From positions 1,798,001-1,862,000 of the forward strand of contig JAWUZG010000001.1 in assembly GCA_036785705.1 (NCBI GenBank): a stretch of DNA of 64,000 nt. Direction: 5' to 3'. Below are positions 25,044-36,720 of the stretch, piece by piece (the stretch's first letter is position 1; every line of letters starts with the position of its first letter). This DNA comes from Acanthornis magna. Taxonomy: Eukaryota; Chordata; Aves; Passeriformes; Acanthizidae. Both the position numbers and the translations under genes were made by a program. The notes beneath the pieces are model-generated. The model was not told the DNA's origin. It saw only the letters and a program-made list of their open reading frames with translations, and did no database searches.

Positions 25044-25124
25044 GAAAAGAAAAGAAGAAAAGAAAAGAAAAGAAAAGAAAAGAAAAGAAAAGAAAAGAAA
25101 AGAAAAGAAAAGAAAAGAAAAGAG
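25044..25124. repeat. AAAAG pentanucleotide microsatellite
   Basis: About sixteen AAAAG units, with one shortened unit near 25055. The Lys/Arg/Glu- and Phe/Leu/Ser-rich open frames on both strands here are artefacts of this repeat. It is purine-only on the plus strand and mirror-symmetric, so capable of triplex structure. Confidence 0.97.
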
Positions 25125-25354
25125 AAAAAACAGAAGACACAGGAATGAGAATGCAGAAAAAGAAAACAAAACCCACCCAACACAGAAAAACATGGTTTTC
25201 GAAATTAGAAATTTTAAGTGGATGATAACATTTTACTGCCAAACAGCCCAGAATTTTAATTAAAAATCCAAAGAGCTATCATTCTTCTCTCCAAAATTCT
25301 CTAAGTGATGAAACACCCCTCTCTCACTTTGCTAATACTCCTCCATCTGAATCC

Positions 25355-25485
25355 TTTGACATAACTTGTGTGGCCTTTGGCACGTCACTTCACCTCAGTT
25401 TCCTCAGCTATAAAATGGCTGTTAATCCCTATATAGTATCACCCACGCAAATTTCCAAGGCTTACGCTTGAACAGGGCTTTGAAG
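25355..25485 (+). mobile_element. MIR-type SINE relic
   Basis: The central core of the amniote MIR SINE is recognisable: TGTGTGGCCTTTGGCACGTCACTTCACCTCAGTTTCCTC followed by AGCTATAAAATGGCTGTTAAT. These match the MIR pattern of GTGACCTTGGGCAAGTCACTTAACCTC and CAGTTTCCTCATCTGTAAAATGGG as I recall it. The downstream part is decayed. MIRs are pre-avian, so this is an ancient insertion. Confidence 0.75.
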
Positions 25486-25490
25486 ATAAG

Positions 25491-26877
25491 TGAGTAAAGT
25501 TTCAAAAGGACCTAAGAGATTTAGGAGTGAAAGTTTCATTAGCTTTCCATCAGATTTGTATTCTTATATCTCCGAGAGCCTTTTGAAAGTCTGCAGAATT
25601 GCAAGACTTTACTCATCAGAGTCATATTCCTTGTTCTCCTCAAGGAAAGCGATTGCTCCAGGCTAGTTTTGGCAGAAGAGCTTGTTCCTCAAAAGAAGCA
25701 AGGTGAGTTTTGGGGCTCTCCAGTTTCTTCCCCAGTTTCAGATATGAAACCTTGGGTACATGCTCCAACCATTTCGGGCAAAGTGGTATCTCTCATTCCT
25801 TATATCGGTAGATCTATTTGGCTTGCTTTGGCTGAAAGAAGGGAGGGAAGGTGCATATCTACATCTTCGAGCTGGATTTGAGATAGGAACCTTCAGCTGG
25901 GAGGCAGTGGTGAGCTCCTTTGGGTGCTGCAGAGACGTTCACCTCCTCAGTCAGCGCCACTGCTCCTTGAAGAAGGAACAATGTGCTTTTCTCTGCACAT
26001 GCATCGTGTTGGAGAGGCCTGTAAGGTGCCCTGTCCATCTTGGATGCTGACTAAGGAAGTTATGAGATTTCTCTAATTGCGAAAGGATGATCTTACTGCT
26101 CCATACCTCCAGAGAATGGAAATCCCCTGCTTTTTTTCCTTTTTTTTTTTTTTTCCTAAAAGAACAACAGTATTAAAGAAAAAATACAAACACCAAAACC
26201 AAAGGTACAAATTGCCAGTGAGACACACTGAAAAAAAAATTCAAGTATTGCCCTATTTTTTGCCTTTTTTGCTTTTGAATTGGCCACCCCAAGTTCCACT
26301 TTCTAGCCTTTCTCAAATACTATGAAAAGGGAAAAAAAAAGAAACTGTTCAACCAAAAAAGTCCTGTAGATACCAGTGGCTTGGTGGCTTTGGTTTGTTC
26401 AGCTTCAGTGGTTAAGCCACTGCTCTGAGAACACTGGGAAATAATGTTACTTTTCTTGGAGGGACTTTCCTTGTCAAAATGAAAATAAAAAGAAACTTGT
26501 GAAGAAAGGAACATTTTCTTTGGCCATAAATGACATATCTAATTTTGATTTTTATTTCATTGGCATACTTAATTCAACTAAATTTGAAACTGAAACATGA
26601 TTTAAAAACAGGAACCTGGAAGATTTTGTTCACAAAATTTTTAGGTAAATTGACTTTTTTCCCCCTAAATTGTTACACTTGAGTTATATTTGCTGCTGAT
26701 TTTGATCAACTAGACATGACATTTTGCTTAAAATAAGCTTTTCTGCACAAAACCCAACAAGCTGGTTTGAGTTTGGAAAATGGGTCCTTAAGAAAATACA
26801 GTAAATATCATAATAATAGTAAAAAAGGGTTAGTTTTGGCTATTCACAGGACTAAGTTCTGAAGTGGACCAGCAATT
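25491..26877. other. unique non-coding DNA with poly-T run
   Basis: No gene. A poly-T run (26131-26156, interrupted by CC) and nearby A-rich pieces are low complexity. A tRNA-like A-box region (TTCAGTGGTTAAGCCAC, about 26403-26419) resembles the one at 6044 but has no matching B box close by. Confidence 0.5.
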
Positions 26878-26919
26878 CACAGGAGATCATTCCAATCTGA
26901 ATTATTCTATGATTCTGCT
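26878..26919 (+). mobile_element. CR1 LINE tail, minimal fragment
   Basis: GGAGATCATTCCAATCTGAATTATTCTATGATTCTGC fits the last 40 bases of a CR1 3' end, with the CCAA...TATTCTATGATTCT tail. It is short and diverged. The tail octamers are the main reason for the call. Confidence 0.6.
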
Positions 26920-29899
26920 ATTATCAAAGTATCTGTCTTTGGTACTTTGTCCCTAAAATTCAACACCTTCCAGATTAATACCTTCAGTCTTTAACGTTAT
27001 GTTTTTCTTCAATTTCCCAGGGATGGAACCAATTCAGAAGCAGGTCACAGTGAAATTTTCTGGTTGAGTAGGCAACCAAGCCTACCAGGCTCAAGTTTCA
27101 AAACATCATCACACTATAAGTTTCCCATTTCCTCTTTGGTTGTACAAAATATAATAAAAGTCAAGTGCTCAAGAAGTATCTCTCAAATACTTGAATGGAA
27201 AAGTCTGAACAAAACTGGATTTCTAATGGTTCTCTTGTGAGATTTTTAGTTTTAATTTTAAAATTTCTTCAGCTACAGTGGAGTACATTGGCCTAGAAGT
27301 TATGTTTCTGCAGGGACATTAATAGTGTCCACACCTGCTGTTTAGAGCAATTGGGAAAGATAAGGAACCCAAAAAACCCCAGAAGAATTTACCTTGTGAT
27401 GGAAGGTTCTTGGTATGCAGCAGAGTTTCTTTTCAGCTCTGGAATTGCATGCTACATACTAATTAGAGCTGTTAATTAAATACATTTTGTTAAAACATGT
27501 TGCATCAAAGGTGAAGCATTTTGTAGGGAAATTTTGTTGACACTTCTCTTGAAGAGAGTTTTGAGGTCCAGGACAAGTCAAAAAGAATATTCCAGGAGAA
27601 GCAGAGTCTCAGGTTTCTGTTACATGGATAGTACAAATGTGTCATAAAAATTCCAGCGTCATTTAACTTGACAGTATATTTGAAAAGCTTTTTATTTTCC
27701 TGTCTTTTTCTCCCCACCAATGTGGAAGGAAAACGAATTTCAAACCTCAAAAAACTGTGGTAAAATGGAATTGCTGTCCTGCGGACTATTCCTGTAACAA
27801 AGCCAACAAACTTGTCATGCGACATCCAGTTCCTCCCAGTGGAAGCACAGCAATTCATTTATGCAGCTTCACCAAGTGTCCAAAGTGCTTCATGCATTGC
27901 TAATAATTATGGGCACATCTTGGTGGTCATATTGAATTCAATGGCAATTTTCCCACAGATCTTATCGGGAACAGAATTCATCCCTATATGCCTTAATTGT
28001 ATAAGTCAGTTTCTGTTATTGCTTAAGACTCCCCAGTCCGTGCCAGCATGTGAAATTCTGATGAAGTTTTATGTTAGCGGCTGCTGCTAACTGTTCTTAA
28101 TTATTTGATAGTCATCTGAGGCCTGAATTTCATAGATGTGCAGCTCCTCTTATTCATATTCTAATCAGTGGTAATTTGGATACTTTGTCCATCTGTAAAT
28201 CAGACCTTTGAAGGGCAATCCCAATCCCATTGTCTCTAATGGATGCAGGTCAGAATTCCAAGGCTAAACCTCTTTTTCAGCTAACAAATAAAATACAGCT
28301 GGTTAAAAAACATAAAAATTGCCATTTTGGGGGAAATTACAAGGGTGATTTTTTTAGGGGAGGGAAGAATCTCAAATGTAGGGGAAAATCAGAGTATTTT
28401 TCATAAAGGTAATATTCTGATAAAGCAGCGTTGAGCACAACCTTGACACCAGAGCATGATGGAGAATTGGGTAGACAGCAGAAATCCCTAATGTTCCCCA
28501 CTGCCAGGAGACACAGACATGGAATATCCACATTTGAAATTTTCACAGTTGCTCAACACTGATAAAAGTGCTGGTTACAGCTCCAACGTTATTACTTTTC
28601 TTTTAGGGAGCCTATAGGGAACACCTGACTTAAGTTCGGATACAACCCAAGGCACCTGAACCCATTATTTTTAAAGGTTTTTCTGTGCTTAATTTCCATT
28701 TCTCTAGTACCAGATTTCCAGGTCCTCTGTTTTCTGCTTCCCTTTGGGGAAAAGTGAGTATCTATAGCAGTGTGATCACAGGAGGTGTGTCCTCCTGGGG
28801 CTGTACATTTGTGGCGAAGGATAAGGCTGGATGAGATATTTTGGCACCATCAGTTTTACCAAAACTTTCTCAGCTTTGCAAGTTCAAATAACAGGATTTT
28901 CTCTCAATGGGAGCAGAGAGTAATCTTGGTTCAAGCTGCCCTACTGAGGAGGTGCAGTGGCTGGCCTAACAAATTGGAAGAGAATATTTTAGTCTCTTCC
29001 CACTCAGAAATCACTCGTGTAATCGGACCTCACATCTAGACTAACACCCTGCCTCGCCTCAGCTGTAATTGAAAAGAAAAAAGTCTCTATGCTAGAGGCA
29101 CAATTGTTTCAGAAGTCTAGAGTGGAACACAGACATTTTTGCCTTTCGGCATCCAAATGGAGGCATCTAAAATCCAGTCAGTCAATACTGAGAAGTTTCT
29201 GAAAAGCAACCCTTAGAAATACCAGAGGAAAGCTCCCAAATTTAAGAATCCTTCTGTCACAGATCAGCTCTTTTTAGGTAATTTTGGAAAAACTCACATA
29301 TTGTACCCCCCTCCAAATGCTTTCTGAAGATTTGAATTAACGTGCATACCCTTTTTCTTTGGGGTCAGACACAAAACTATGCCCAAGTTGGCACACCTTA
29401 CCTACCACATTCCCATCCTGATGGGAGTACTGGCTTTGAAATGAAAAGGTTTACGTCAGAAATGTTCATACAACCCAAAGCTGGAGTAATGTGGGTGTCA
29501 GAGAGGAGTGTGAGGTAGGAGTTCTTTGAACCAGTCTTTCTTCTAATCCTTGGGAAGGGGCTGTAGAAAAGATTAATTTTCTATATCAGGTTTCATTCAT
29601 TGAAAGGATTTGGGAGATAAAACCCATAAACCATAGAAGCACAGATACAATGGGGGTGAAAGGGTTAAAGGACTGAAGAAGACTCAGTAAATCTCACAAG
29701 TGGGGACCAGATGTTTTTCTGATGTTTGAAAGCAGCCAGTCTCTTCCACTCCTACTTACTCTTCTGATACTGTGAATTGATCAGTTGAGGTCAATGAGAT
29801 ATTACTGAGGAGATATATTTTTTCCATGTTTTCTCCTGTTCGTATCAAGAAATACAGAGGGGAAATAACAAGGATACATTAATAAGAACAAGAGCAGTT
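26920..29899. other. unique non-coding DNA, no gene seen
   Basis: No gene, RNA or strong repeat signature. Short chance frames only; AT-rich throughout. Confidence 0.5.
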
Positions 29900-29956
29900 C
29901 TCTTCTGGTATAAATTGGCATAGCTCCATAGAAAAGCTCTGATTTACAGCAGAGGG
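29900..29956. repeat. imperfect palindrome, possible MITE relic
   Basis: The left arm TTCTGGTATAAATTGGCATAGCT pairs imperfectly with the right arm AGCTCTGATTTACAGCAGAG around a CCATAGAAA centre. From recollection, palindromes of the form CTGGTGTAAAT...ATTTACACCAG are frequent in sauropsid genomes as relics of a non-autonomous DNA element. The class name is not verified. Confidence 0.4.
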
Positions 29957-32900
29957 TTTTTGTCCATCAGTGTGGTTGCCCATATCCAGTGATATTGTAA
30001 AAGCCTTTGCAGACTATGTCATATTGCTCGATATTATGTCTATTTGGGGCTGTGCCACATCAAATGCTGTGCTGAAAGGTGTGCCAGTGCAGAATCAGAC
30101 CTGCTGTAAACATGGGAGGTCTGGAATCCCAGGGGGAAAGAGCCGCACACCTAAGAAAGAGAAAAGATGTGGCAATAGCATTGGTCAGTGCAACAGAAGC
30201 GGGTAATGATCTTCAGCTCTTAGGAAGAAAATAAAGGATCATGTGGAACTGAATGACTTCTAGGTAGAAGAAAAATCAATCTAATTTGTTGTATTGTCTA
30301 ACATTAAAATCAGCAAAAAAAAGAAGGATGGAGAGGAAATGGGAGCTGGGTTGCAGTTTGCCTACAACAGACAGGTCACATCTGACCTGTTCAGTGCAGT
30401 CTGATTCCTTCCCAATCATGACTCACTTGTGCATACTCATGAAGGGGTGCTGAATTTGGCAGGCAAAACACAGTCACATCGCATTTGGTAAATCCAGTTG
30501 GCTCAGTTTAATCTGCATCCAAAAAATATTGACTGTGTGATGAAAGGGATGGGCTGAGCAATGGAGGGACACTTCAGCACCCAAAATTATTACTCTCCTC
30601 ACCATTATCTTGAGCATCTCAATCCATCCTTTTTGTCCAGTACCCACTGTGTACTGATGGCTTCTTTTCCTAGGGGCAGGAAATTCTAGCAGCAGCAAAG
30701 AGACAGATTGAGGGAGGTTATGCCTCTTGTATTCAGACACTGAGCACTTTGGGAGCAGTGTGGCTGCTGGATTCTTCCCACCACAATCACTTGGAGCAGC
30801 ATGGCAGTGAAGGTGTGGAGAAAGTGGCCAAGCCAAACCCTTGGGTTGCACTGATTGAAGCTGCCCCTCTGGCTAATGCCTGAGAAATCTGTTTAAAACA
30901 ATGTGAGCTAATCCCAAAGGAGTGACATGGGGGTGGCAGAGGGCAGAAGGAAACAGCATGATAGTAAATCCAGAGAATTATTCTGGTCTGGGATGGGGTT
31001 TGCCTTGGGATGCTAACTCAGTCATATGGCACAGCTTTTCCTATGGGACAGTGTTTTCAGGGAATGTCCACCATTTCTTTCTTCAAGGGCAACAGTAAGG
31101 TGAATTCAGACAGAGGGGCCTTAAGCCAGAGCTGGTAGCTTCTGAAGATGCTTATGTCTTTATAACTTACCTAAATACTTATTATTTTATACTTACGATT
31201 TAATTATTGTATTTTTAAAATTTTCTGTCTATATAGGTGACTTGTTTTGTTTTCCTTCATTTAATTTTGCCCTGTTCACCCAGGTCTTTTTATTCTGTTT
31301 TTTTATCCTTTTTTTTTTATGCTTTAGGAAGATAAACCACAGATGATGCCCTGCCACTGAATACATCTTTAACTGATGTATATTTAATATTCTTTTCCAA
31401 ATTCTCTTGATTTACTGACTCTTTTTATCCCCTGTGATAATAACTAGCCAATGTATTACCTTGAGATTTTTCTTCCAAAATTTTCTCGTTCCCTTTACAT
31501 GAACCTAAATATAGGTTGGCCAATGGCCAAGTAATTTTCCATATCAGCAACCTCTCTGCTTGCGTGCAGTCAGGAGAGATGTGTCTCTTGTAAAGTCTGC
31601 TTTTCTCAAAAATCTGGAGTTCTTGTACTCTGAAAAATCCCCAAACTTTCCATTTAAAATTAGCTGATCAACCACGTGCTGGCTTCCTGCTTTTGATTTC
31701 ATTATTTTCATGCACCTTTGTTCAGATTTCCCTACCACTACTTAATACCACATAATACCAAAGTAATACTTTTTTTTCTAAAATTGCTCTCAGTGAACTC
31801 AGTGATAAATTCATGATGTCAGGTATCACGAAGATGAAGGGCAGCAAAATTTCATGCAATTGATATGAATTTTTCCACCACCTTTGACACTACTCCTGGA
31901 AGCTCTTGAATATGGATTGGTGAGCTAAAGTTAATGGATAATTTTGTTGTAGTGGTCCGTGATCCTGAGAAAACCCCTAAAATGAGCAGTTATTCCTTGC
32001 ACTGCCTTATTTAATTCTTTACAAATTAAACTACCCCCGCCCCCAAAATGTAAGAAAAGTTTGCTGGTAGAGGGAAGAGGATATTCAAAGGATTAAAGCA
32101 AATCTCTTAGGATGACATGGTTGAAGCTGTTCTGTGCGCTCAGTCGTAGGCAATTCTTGAACATGCACAACAATAAAAGCAGGCAGAAGGCAGCAGAGGA
32201 AATCTAGTCGAAATCTTGTGTGGTAGGAAGGGACTTTTGGCACATAATAGCACGAAAAGGTCGCGCCGGTGTGTGTGGGTGGTGGAAGAGACCACAGGTG
32301 GTGGAAGAGACCACAGAGGCCAACACCTTCACAGGGCTCTGGGGGTGATATTTATCACCAGACTCTGTAAATACCAAAACAAAGGCACAAAAGGAGACAA
32401 AGGGGATTGACTCTTTTAGAAGATAAGATCAAGTGCAGAACACGGGGAGAAAAAGGGCGTTGAGGTGGGAGTTGCAAGGTGCGAATAAACAGGGAACCCT
32501 CTTCAGTGAAGGGACATTAAGGACCTCTGGTGGCATGGTCACGATGGCAGGTGAGGGATATATGGTAGGTCTTTTTCAAAGAAAAAAAACTATTTCCTCA
32601 GGAATATAGGATTGTACCTCCCTGGATTTTAAATATACCATGTTAAAGTATCTGTGATGTATGGGGTGAAATAGTTCTGAGCTTCTTCTTACAGAAGACC
32701 CTTCAGTTGTAGCTAATCTACTATGAAAGGACAGATATACTTTGATCGCTGCTGAGTGAGTGAAGTCAATAATCCCTTAAATGCAAGGCCCAATATAGAA
32801 GAACTCAGGTCCAGAAAATCTGAGACTTTTCTTTGCATCTTTTTGTTCTATGGCTATCTTCCTCAAAGCATCATTAAAGGACATTTCCAGCAAAGACCAA

Positions 32901-33384
32901 GTTCCCTAAGTGACATGTACTGGGAAAATTCCAATGTCTTCTGTCGAGTTTCTGACCATATAGCCCAGCAGGGACTGGAACTTTCTGAGTCCAAAGTGTT
33001 AATGGAAAACAAGACCTGTGGCTATTGCAGAGGAAATGATATTAATAAAAATATTTCAGAAAATTCTGGATTCTTTCCAGTCAGACGGATATTTTTATTA
33101 TGTTTAAATACTCACGTCAGGGTCTCATTTACTGCAGACTTTTAGGAGAGCATGGGACATTCCTGAATGTCATGGTCCATATTTTTCCATTCTGTCTCAG
33201 ACACATTTGATTTGATTTCATCAAGGGAGGCATTATTCTCCATAAAAGTTAATCCACTGTCACTTTTCACAGTGCTGTTTTTCCTTTCTAAATAACAATA
33301 AAAGTATCTACCTCTTCTTTAGAGAATCCCATGAGTCAGTGTGAAGGACTACCTGGAGGAACAGGATGGCAACTACATTCGGAG
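29957..33384. other. unique non-coding DNA with a small tandem duplication
   Basis: No gene. The only clear structure is a perfect 19-bp tandem duplication at 32278-32315, preceded by a small CpG-bearing motif (GGTCGCGCCGG, about 32260-32270). Confidence 0.5.
32278..32315. repeat. 19-bp tandem duplication
   Basis: The unit GGTGGTGGAAGAGACCACA occurs twice head to tail with no mismatch, so the duplication is recent. Each unit contains a short inverted pair (TGTGGT / ACCACA). Confidence 0.95.
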
Positions 33385-33490
33385 ATAGAGGGGAGTGATT
33401 TATTCAGAATCACCCAGGTCAATCCCCGAAGCAGAGCTGGGGGCAGGATCCAGACCTCCAAAATGTCAGTGTAATGAGCAAGCACATAGG
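33385..33490 (-). mobile_element. MIR-type SINE relic (antisense)
   Basis: GAGTGATTTATTCAGAATCACCC, then GCAGAGCTGGGGGCAGGATCCAGACCTCC, matches the antisense MIR block I recall (AGTGACTTGCCCAAGGTCACACAGC, then GCAGAGCTGGGATTCGAACCCAGGTCTCC). The second half corresponds to the tRNA-derived head with its B box. It is old and diverged. Confidence 0.7.
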
Positions 33491-34317
33491 TCTCACCTGA
33501 GCTCAATGACAAGGGAAAACTAATTTTGCATAGATTTTTACTCAAAGTGTGTGTTTTGGACAGAAACCTCTTCTTTAGGTTACTAGTTCCCTCTGATAGT
33601 AGAAGAAACTGTTGGAGTCCCACTGCTAAGCCAATGTAGAGCATCTAAAGTGTATTTACATGTGCATTTTAAGCTGAGTGGGTCACTAGGGATTCCTAAA
33701 CTTGGATTCAGCAGCTGTTTTCTTCTCTCCTCATATGGTGAATGTCATCTTCCTGACAGGGCACCCGAGGGAAGAGAATGACCTGTGGTGTGACCTGATG
33801 AATGGATGGGTCCTTTTTTGGTTTGACCTCCTTCCACCTCACAAAACAGATTGCAGAAACTCACCTTTGCAGCCTGACATTCATACTGTCCTGAGGGGTT
33901 GTCGTTTTCCCTCCTCGCCTTTCTGCATCAGAAAACTGTGGACAGGGACACTGCTCATAAAACAATATGAAGTCTACAGGTAAAAGGCTCTCTATATGAA
34001 AGACAAATATTTAAACTCTGTGGATTCCAATACTTCAAGGTATAGTGTATTACAACTTCAGGGACATCTTCAAATGTTGCAGTACCAAACAGAACAAATT
34101 ATTCCCATTGTGTGGGAGAATACAGAATTTCAAATTTTGTTTTGGTAATTAGAAGTTGCGATATTTCATGGAATGGAAAGATGAGCTGTTTTAAAGGAAC
34201 CATAGAAACACACTTATCAAAAGCAGGGTCATTAGTCTGAACCATTTGGCACAGGTGGGGACTCAGCTGGCCTCAGGTATGCAGCCCTGACCACTACACT
34301 TCAAAAAAAAAAAGCAA
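33491..34317. other. unique non-coding DNA, no gene seen
   Basis: No supported feature. Contains a short poly-A run at about 34302-34312, directly before the CR1 fragment. Confidence 0.5.
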
Positions 34318-34690
34318 TAAACCATTTGGAAAGCATCCAGAGGAGAGTAACACGAAGGAAAAGAGGTTTAAGAAAACATGACCTATAATGAAAAGTTGAA
34401 GGAATTGAGTTTGTTTAGTCTACGAAAGCAGTGAAGGAAGGGAAGCATGTTATGAGTCTTCAAACATATAATAGGGTTTTTAAAAGAGGACAGTGATCAA
34501 TTGTTCTCTATGCCCACTGCTGGTAGGACAAGACAGAATGGGCTTAATTTGAAATGGGAAGAGTTTTAGGTTAGTTATAACAAAAACCTTCTAAGGGACA
34601 GGAACAACACAACCTTGATGGGCTGAAGAATCATTACCACTGGATGTCTTTCGAAGCAAGTTAGACACATATCTTCAAGGATGATCTAGA
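34318..34690 (+). mobile_element. older CR1 LINE fragment
   Basis: Sense CR1 3'-UTR body without its tail. It shows CATCCAGAGGAGAGTAACACGAAGG, then GTTTGTTTAGTCTACGAAAGCAG, ATGAGTCTTCAAACATATAATAGG, then a GACAGTGATCAATTGTTCTC-type segment, GGGAAGAGTTTTAGGTTAG and ACAAAAACCTTCTAAGGGACAGG. The order agrees with the CR1 body (TCCAGAGGAGGGCAACRAAG, GAAGAGGAGACTGAGG, TACAAC, GGTTTAGGTTGGA, TTCTTCACCCAGAGGG). It is much more diverged than the copies at 2.3 or 20.2 kb, so likely an older subfamily. Confidence 0.78.
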
Positions 34691-34893
34691 AATATCTGTT
34701 GTTATGTCAGAGCAAAGGGGGTCAAGGTGGAATCCCTCATTAAATCCTTGCCTTGTTACTCTCCCATCCTGCTGTGCTTTGGCTTGGTAATACCCACTCA
34801 TAGTCATTGAAATCACAGAAGGCATAAAATATCTTGGAGCATTGTACACCGTCATTCTGATTGATGAAGACATTTGCAAAATTTTAAAAGTCA

Positions 34894-35003
34894 AGAAAAC
34901 AAAAAAAAAAGAAAAAAAAGGAAAAAAGAAAAAAAAACAAGAGAACAACAAGAAACAAAATAAAATAAAGGAAAAAATTTAAAAAAAAAAGAAAAGAAAG
35001 AAG
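34894..35003. repeat. A-rich low-complexity tract
   Basis: About 110 bases of mostly adenine with scattered G and C. Minus-strand Phe-rich frames here are artefacts. Confidence 0.85.
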
Positions 35004-36584
35004 GTCAAACACTATTCCATTTAATCTCGGAGTCTTCTTGAAACATTGTCAACAAGAATATTAGCACAGCCAACTAGCTCCCACGGAACATCTCGATTTT
35101 GAGAAATCAGTTGGTTCTGACAGAAAACTTTATAATCAAAATAATATTAAACAATGTTGCTGCATCAGGAGGGCTGCTGGGCCTCTAAAACCCTGATGGG
35201 TTTTACTCCAGCTGCATACAGAGAATATTATTTTTAGCAAAAACTCCACTTCCAGTATGGTGGATTTGGAATGGGAAATTGTATTTATAGTGCAGTGCTT
35301 TTTCCCAAAGCTTTCAAAGGGCGGTTCTTGCAGAGGAGTGGACAGATGAGGAGAATTTTACTTCACTCCTGTTGGAGTTTCAAAGCTGAAGCTAATGAAA
35401 GCTTGGCAGCAGCTGAAGGAAGCTGAGCAGTTGTGGGAAACCAGGGAAGTTACCATCTCTCTAAGTGGGACTTAATGTGTTAGGGGTGATGCAGCTTCTG
35501 GTAATTTCTGTGTGCTTGGAAGTGAAGAAAAAAAAAAGACTAAAAGTTGCAGAGAATAAAGACCTAATTATCTCTGTCTTCTAAGCCTCTCTGCAAGTTG
35601 CATGGAAATTCCTTTTGGGTCAGAGAAGTGCAATTACTCAGTAATCTGTGGAGAGATGTCGTCCTATAATCACCTGATGTTTGTTTACCAGCAATTCTCA
35701 TTAAATTTCCTTTAATTAAGAAGCAGTTACATTGTATCTGGGGCCCTGTGATTGTCATTGACACTTCCTGAGAGTGAGAGCAGCTCTAGGTGGTAGAAGT
35801 GGTTGTGCCCCTATTAAAATAATATATGTTGGCCTGGGGATGTCGGAAGGGAAAGATGGATCTGATGGACCAAAGTTTCCTATTTGCCTTGGGATTCTCA
35901 GGTTTTTTTGACATGAGGCTTTATTTTACTGACATTACAGCAATTTCCTGGAAATGACCTTGATCCAGAACAATTTCAGACTCTGTCGTGTGACAGTGTT
36001 CTTTGAGGTTGTGTTTCTAAGGGGTCCTGAGTTAAATGAGACCACACTCATCCTGGAAGTGGTCCCTATGGGGACACTACAGCCCAACACCAAGCGCTGA
36101 CCCTTCTGTGTGTAGGTGTTTTTTACATAAATCCATCAGGAAGCCCTGAGAGTCTCAGAAGATGTTTGAGCAACTCCTTGAGGATGGAGCACCAGACCTG
36201 TGCTGCACCAATGCCATCATTGCAGTGACTGGGCAGAGTGACACCCCACGGGCATTGCACACAGCTAGTGGGGAGTTCAGTTGCAAGAGAAGTTGGTGAG
36301 AAAGAATTGGCCAAGGGGATGGATAAAAACTAATTTTTTTATCAAAACCTTTAAGAAGACGTTAACTAAAACTTGGGGTTCCTGTCATGTTATGCGCAAG
36401 AACTGCAGAGCAGCACTGAGATGGACACACACAACTTATGCAAAGTTCCTGCTGGGGAAACTATTTTTCTTCTTTTGACTACAGTGAAAAAACCCCGAGT
36501 GTGGCTGAATGTTGGATGTATAACCCCCAAAGCAAATAATTCATAATGAATGCCCTATCCCGTTTTAATTCATTCAGTGTTGTC
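35004..36584. other. unique non-coding DNA with a candidate regulatory block
   Basis: No gene. The 35555-35765 segment is unique and contains ATTACTCAGTAAT (a near-palindrome), TAATCACCTGATG, TGTTTGTTTAC (fork-head type) and TTTAATTAAG. It is the best regulatory candidate in the block. Confidence 0.45.
35555..35765. promoter_or_regulatory. candidate enhancer (FOX/E-box/TAAT words)
   Basis: Distinct motif types lie close together: ATTACTCAGTAAT (about 35632-35644), CACCTG E-box (35672-35677), TGTTTGTTTAC fork-head-type (about 35679-35689) and TTTAATTAAGAAG (about 35710). There is no repeat signature. Clustered heterotypic sites support but do not prove enhancer function. Confidence 0.25.
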
Positions 36585-36589
36585 TCTAT

Positions 36590-36720
36590 ATGGCAGGATG
36601 TCTAGAGGCCAAACACTGTTCCCAAAATGTTGGTGCAATCCCATTGATACATTGATTTCAGGAGGTCACACCAGATTATCATAATGGCTCCTTCGGGCCA
36701 TAAAAATCTATGAATACGAA
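36590..36720 (+). mobile_element. ancient CR1-type 3' end
   Basis: GGAGGTCACACCAGATTATCATAATGGCTCCTTCGGGCC followed by ATAAAAATCTATGAATACG resembles the 3' end of older sauropsid CR1s (CCAGATGATC, TCCCTTCTGGCCTTAAAATCTATGAATC). Upstream GCAATCCCATTGATACATTG may belong to it. Divergence is high, so boundaries are approximate. Confidence 0.6.

Noticed and set aside
24963..25263. Lys/Glu-rich and Phe/Ser-rich frames on both strands
   Set aside because: Direct translations of the AAAAG array.
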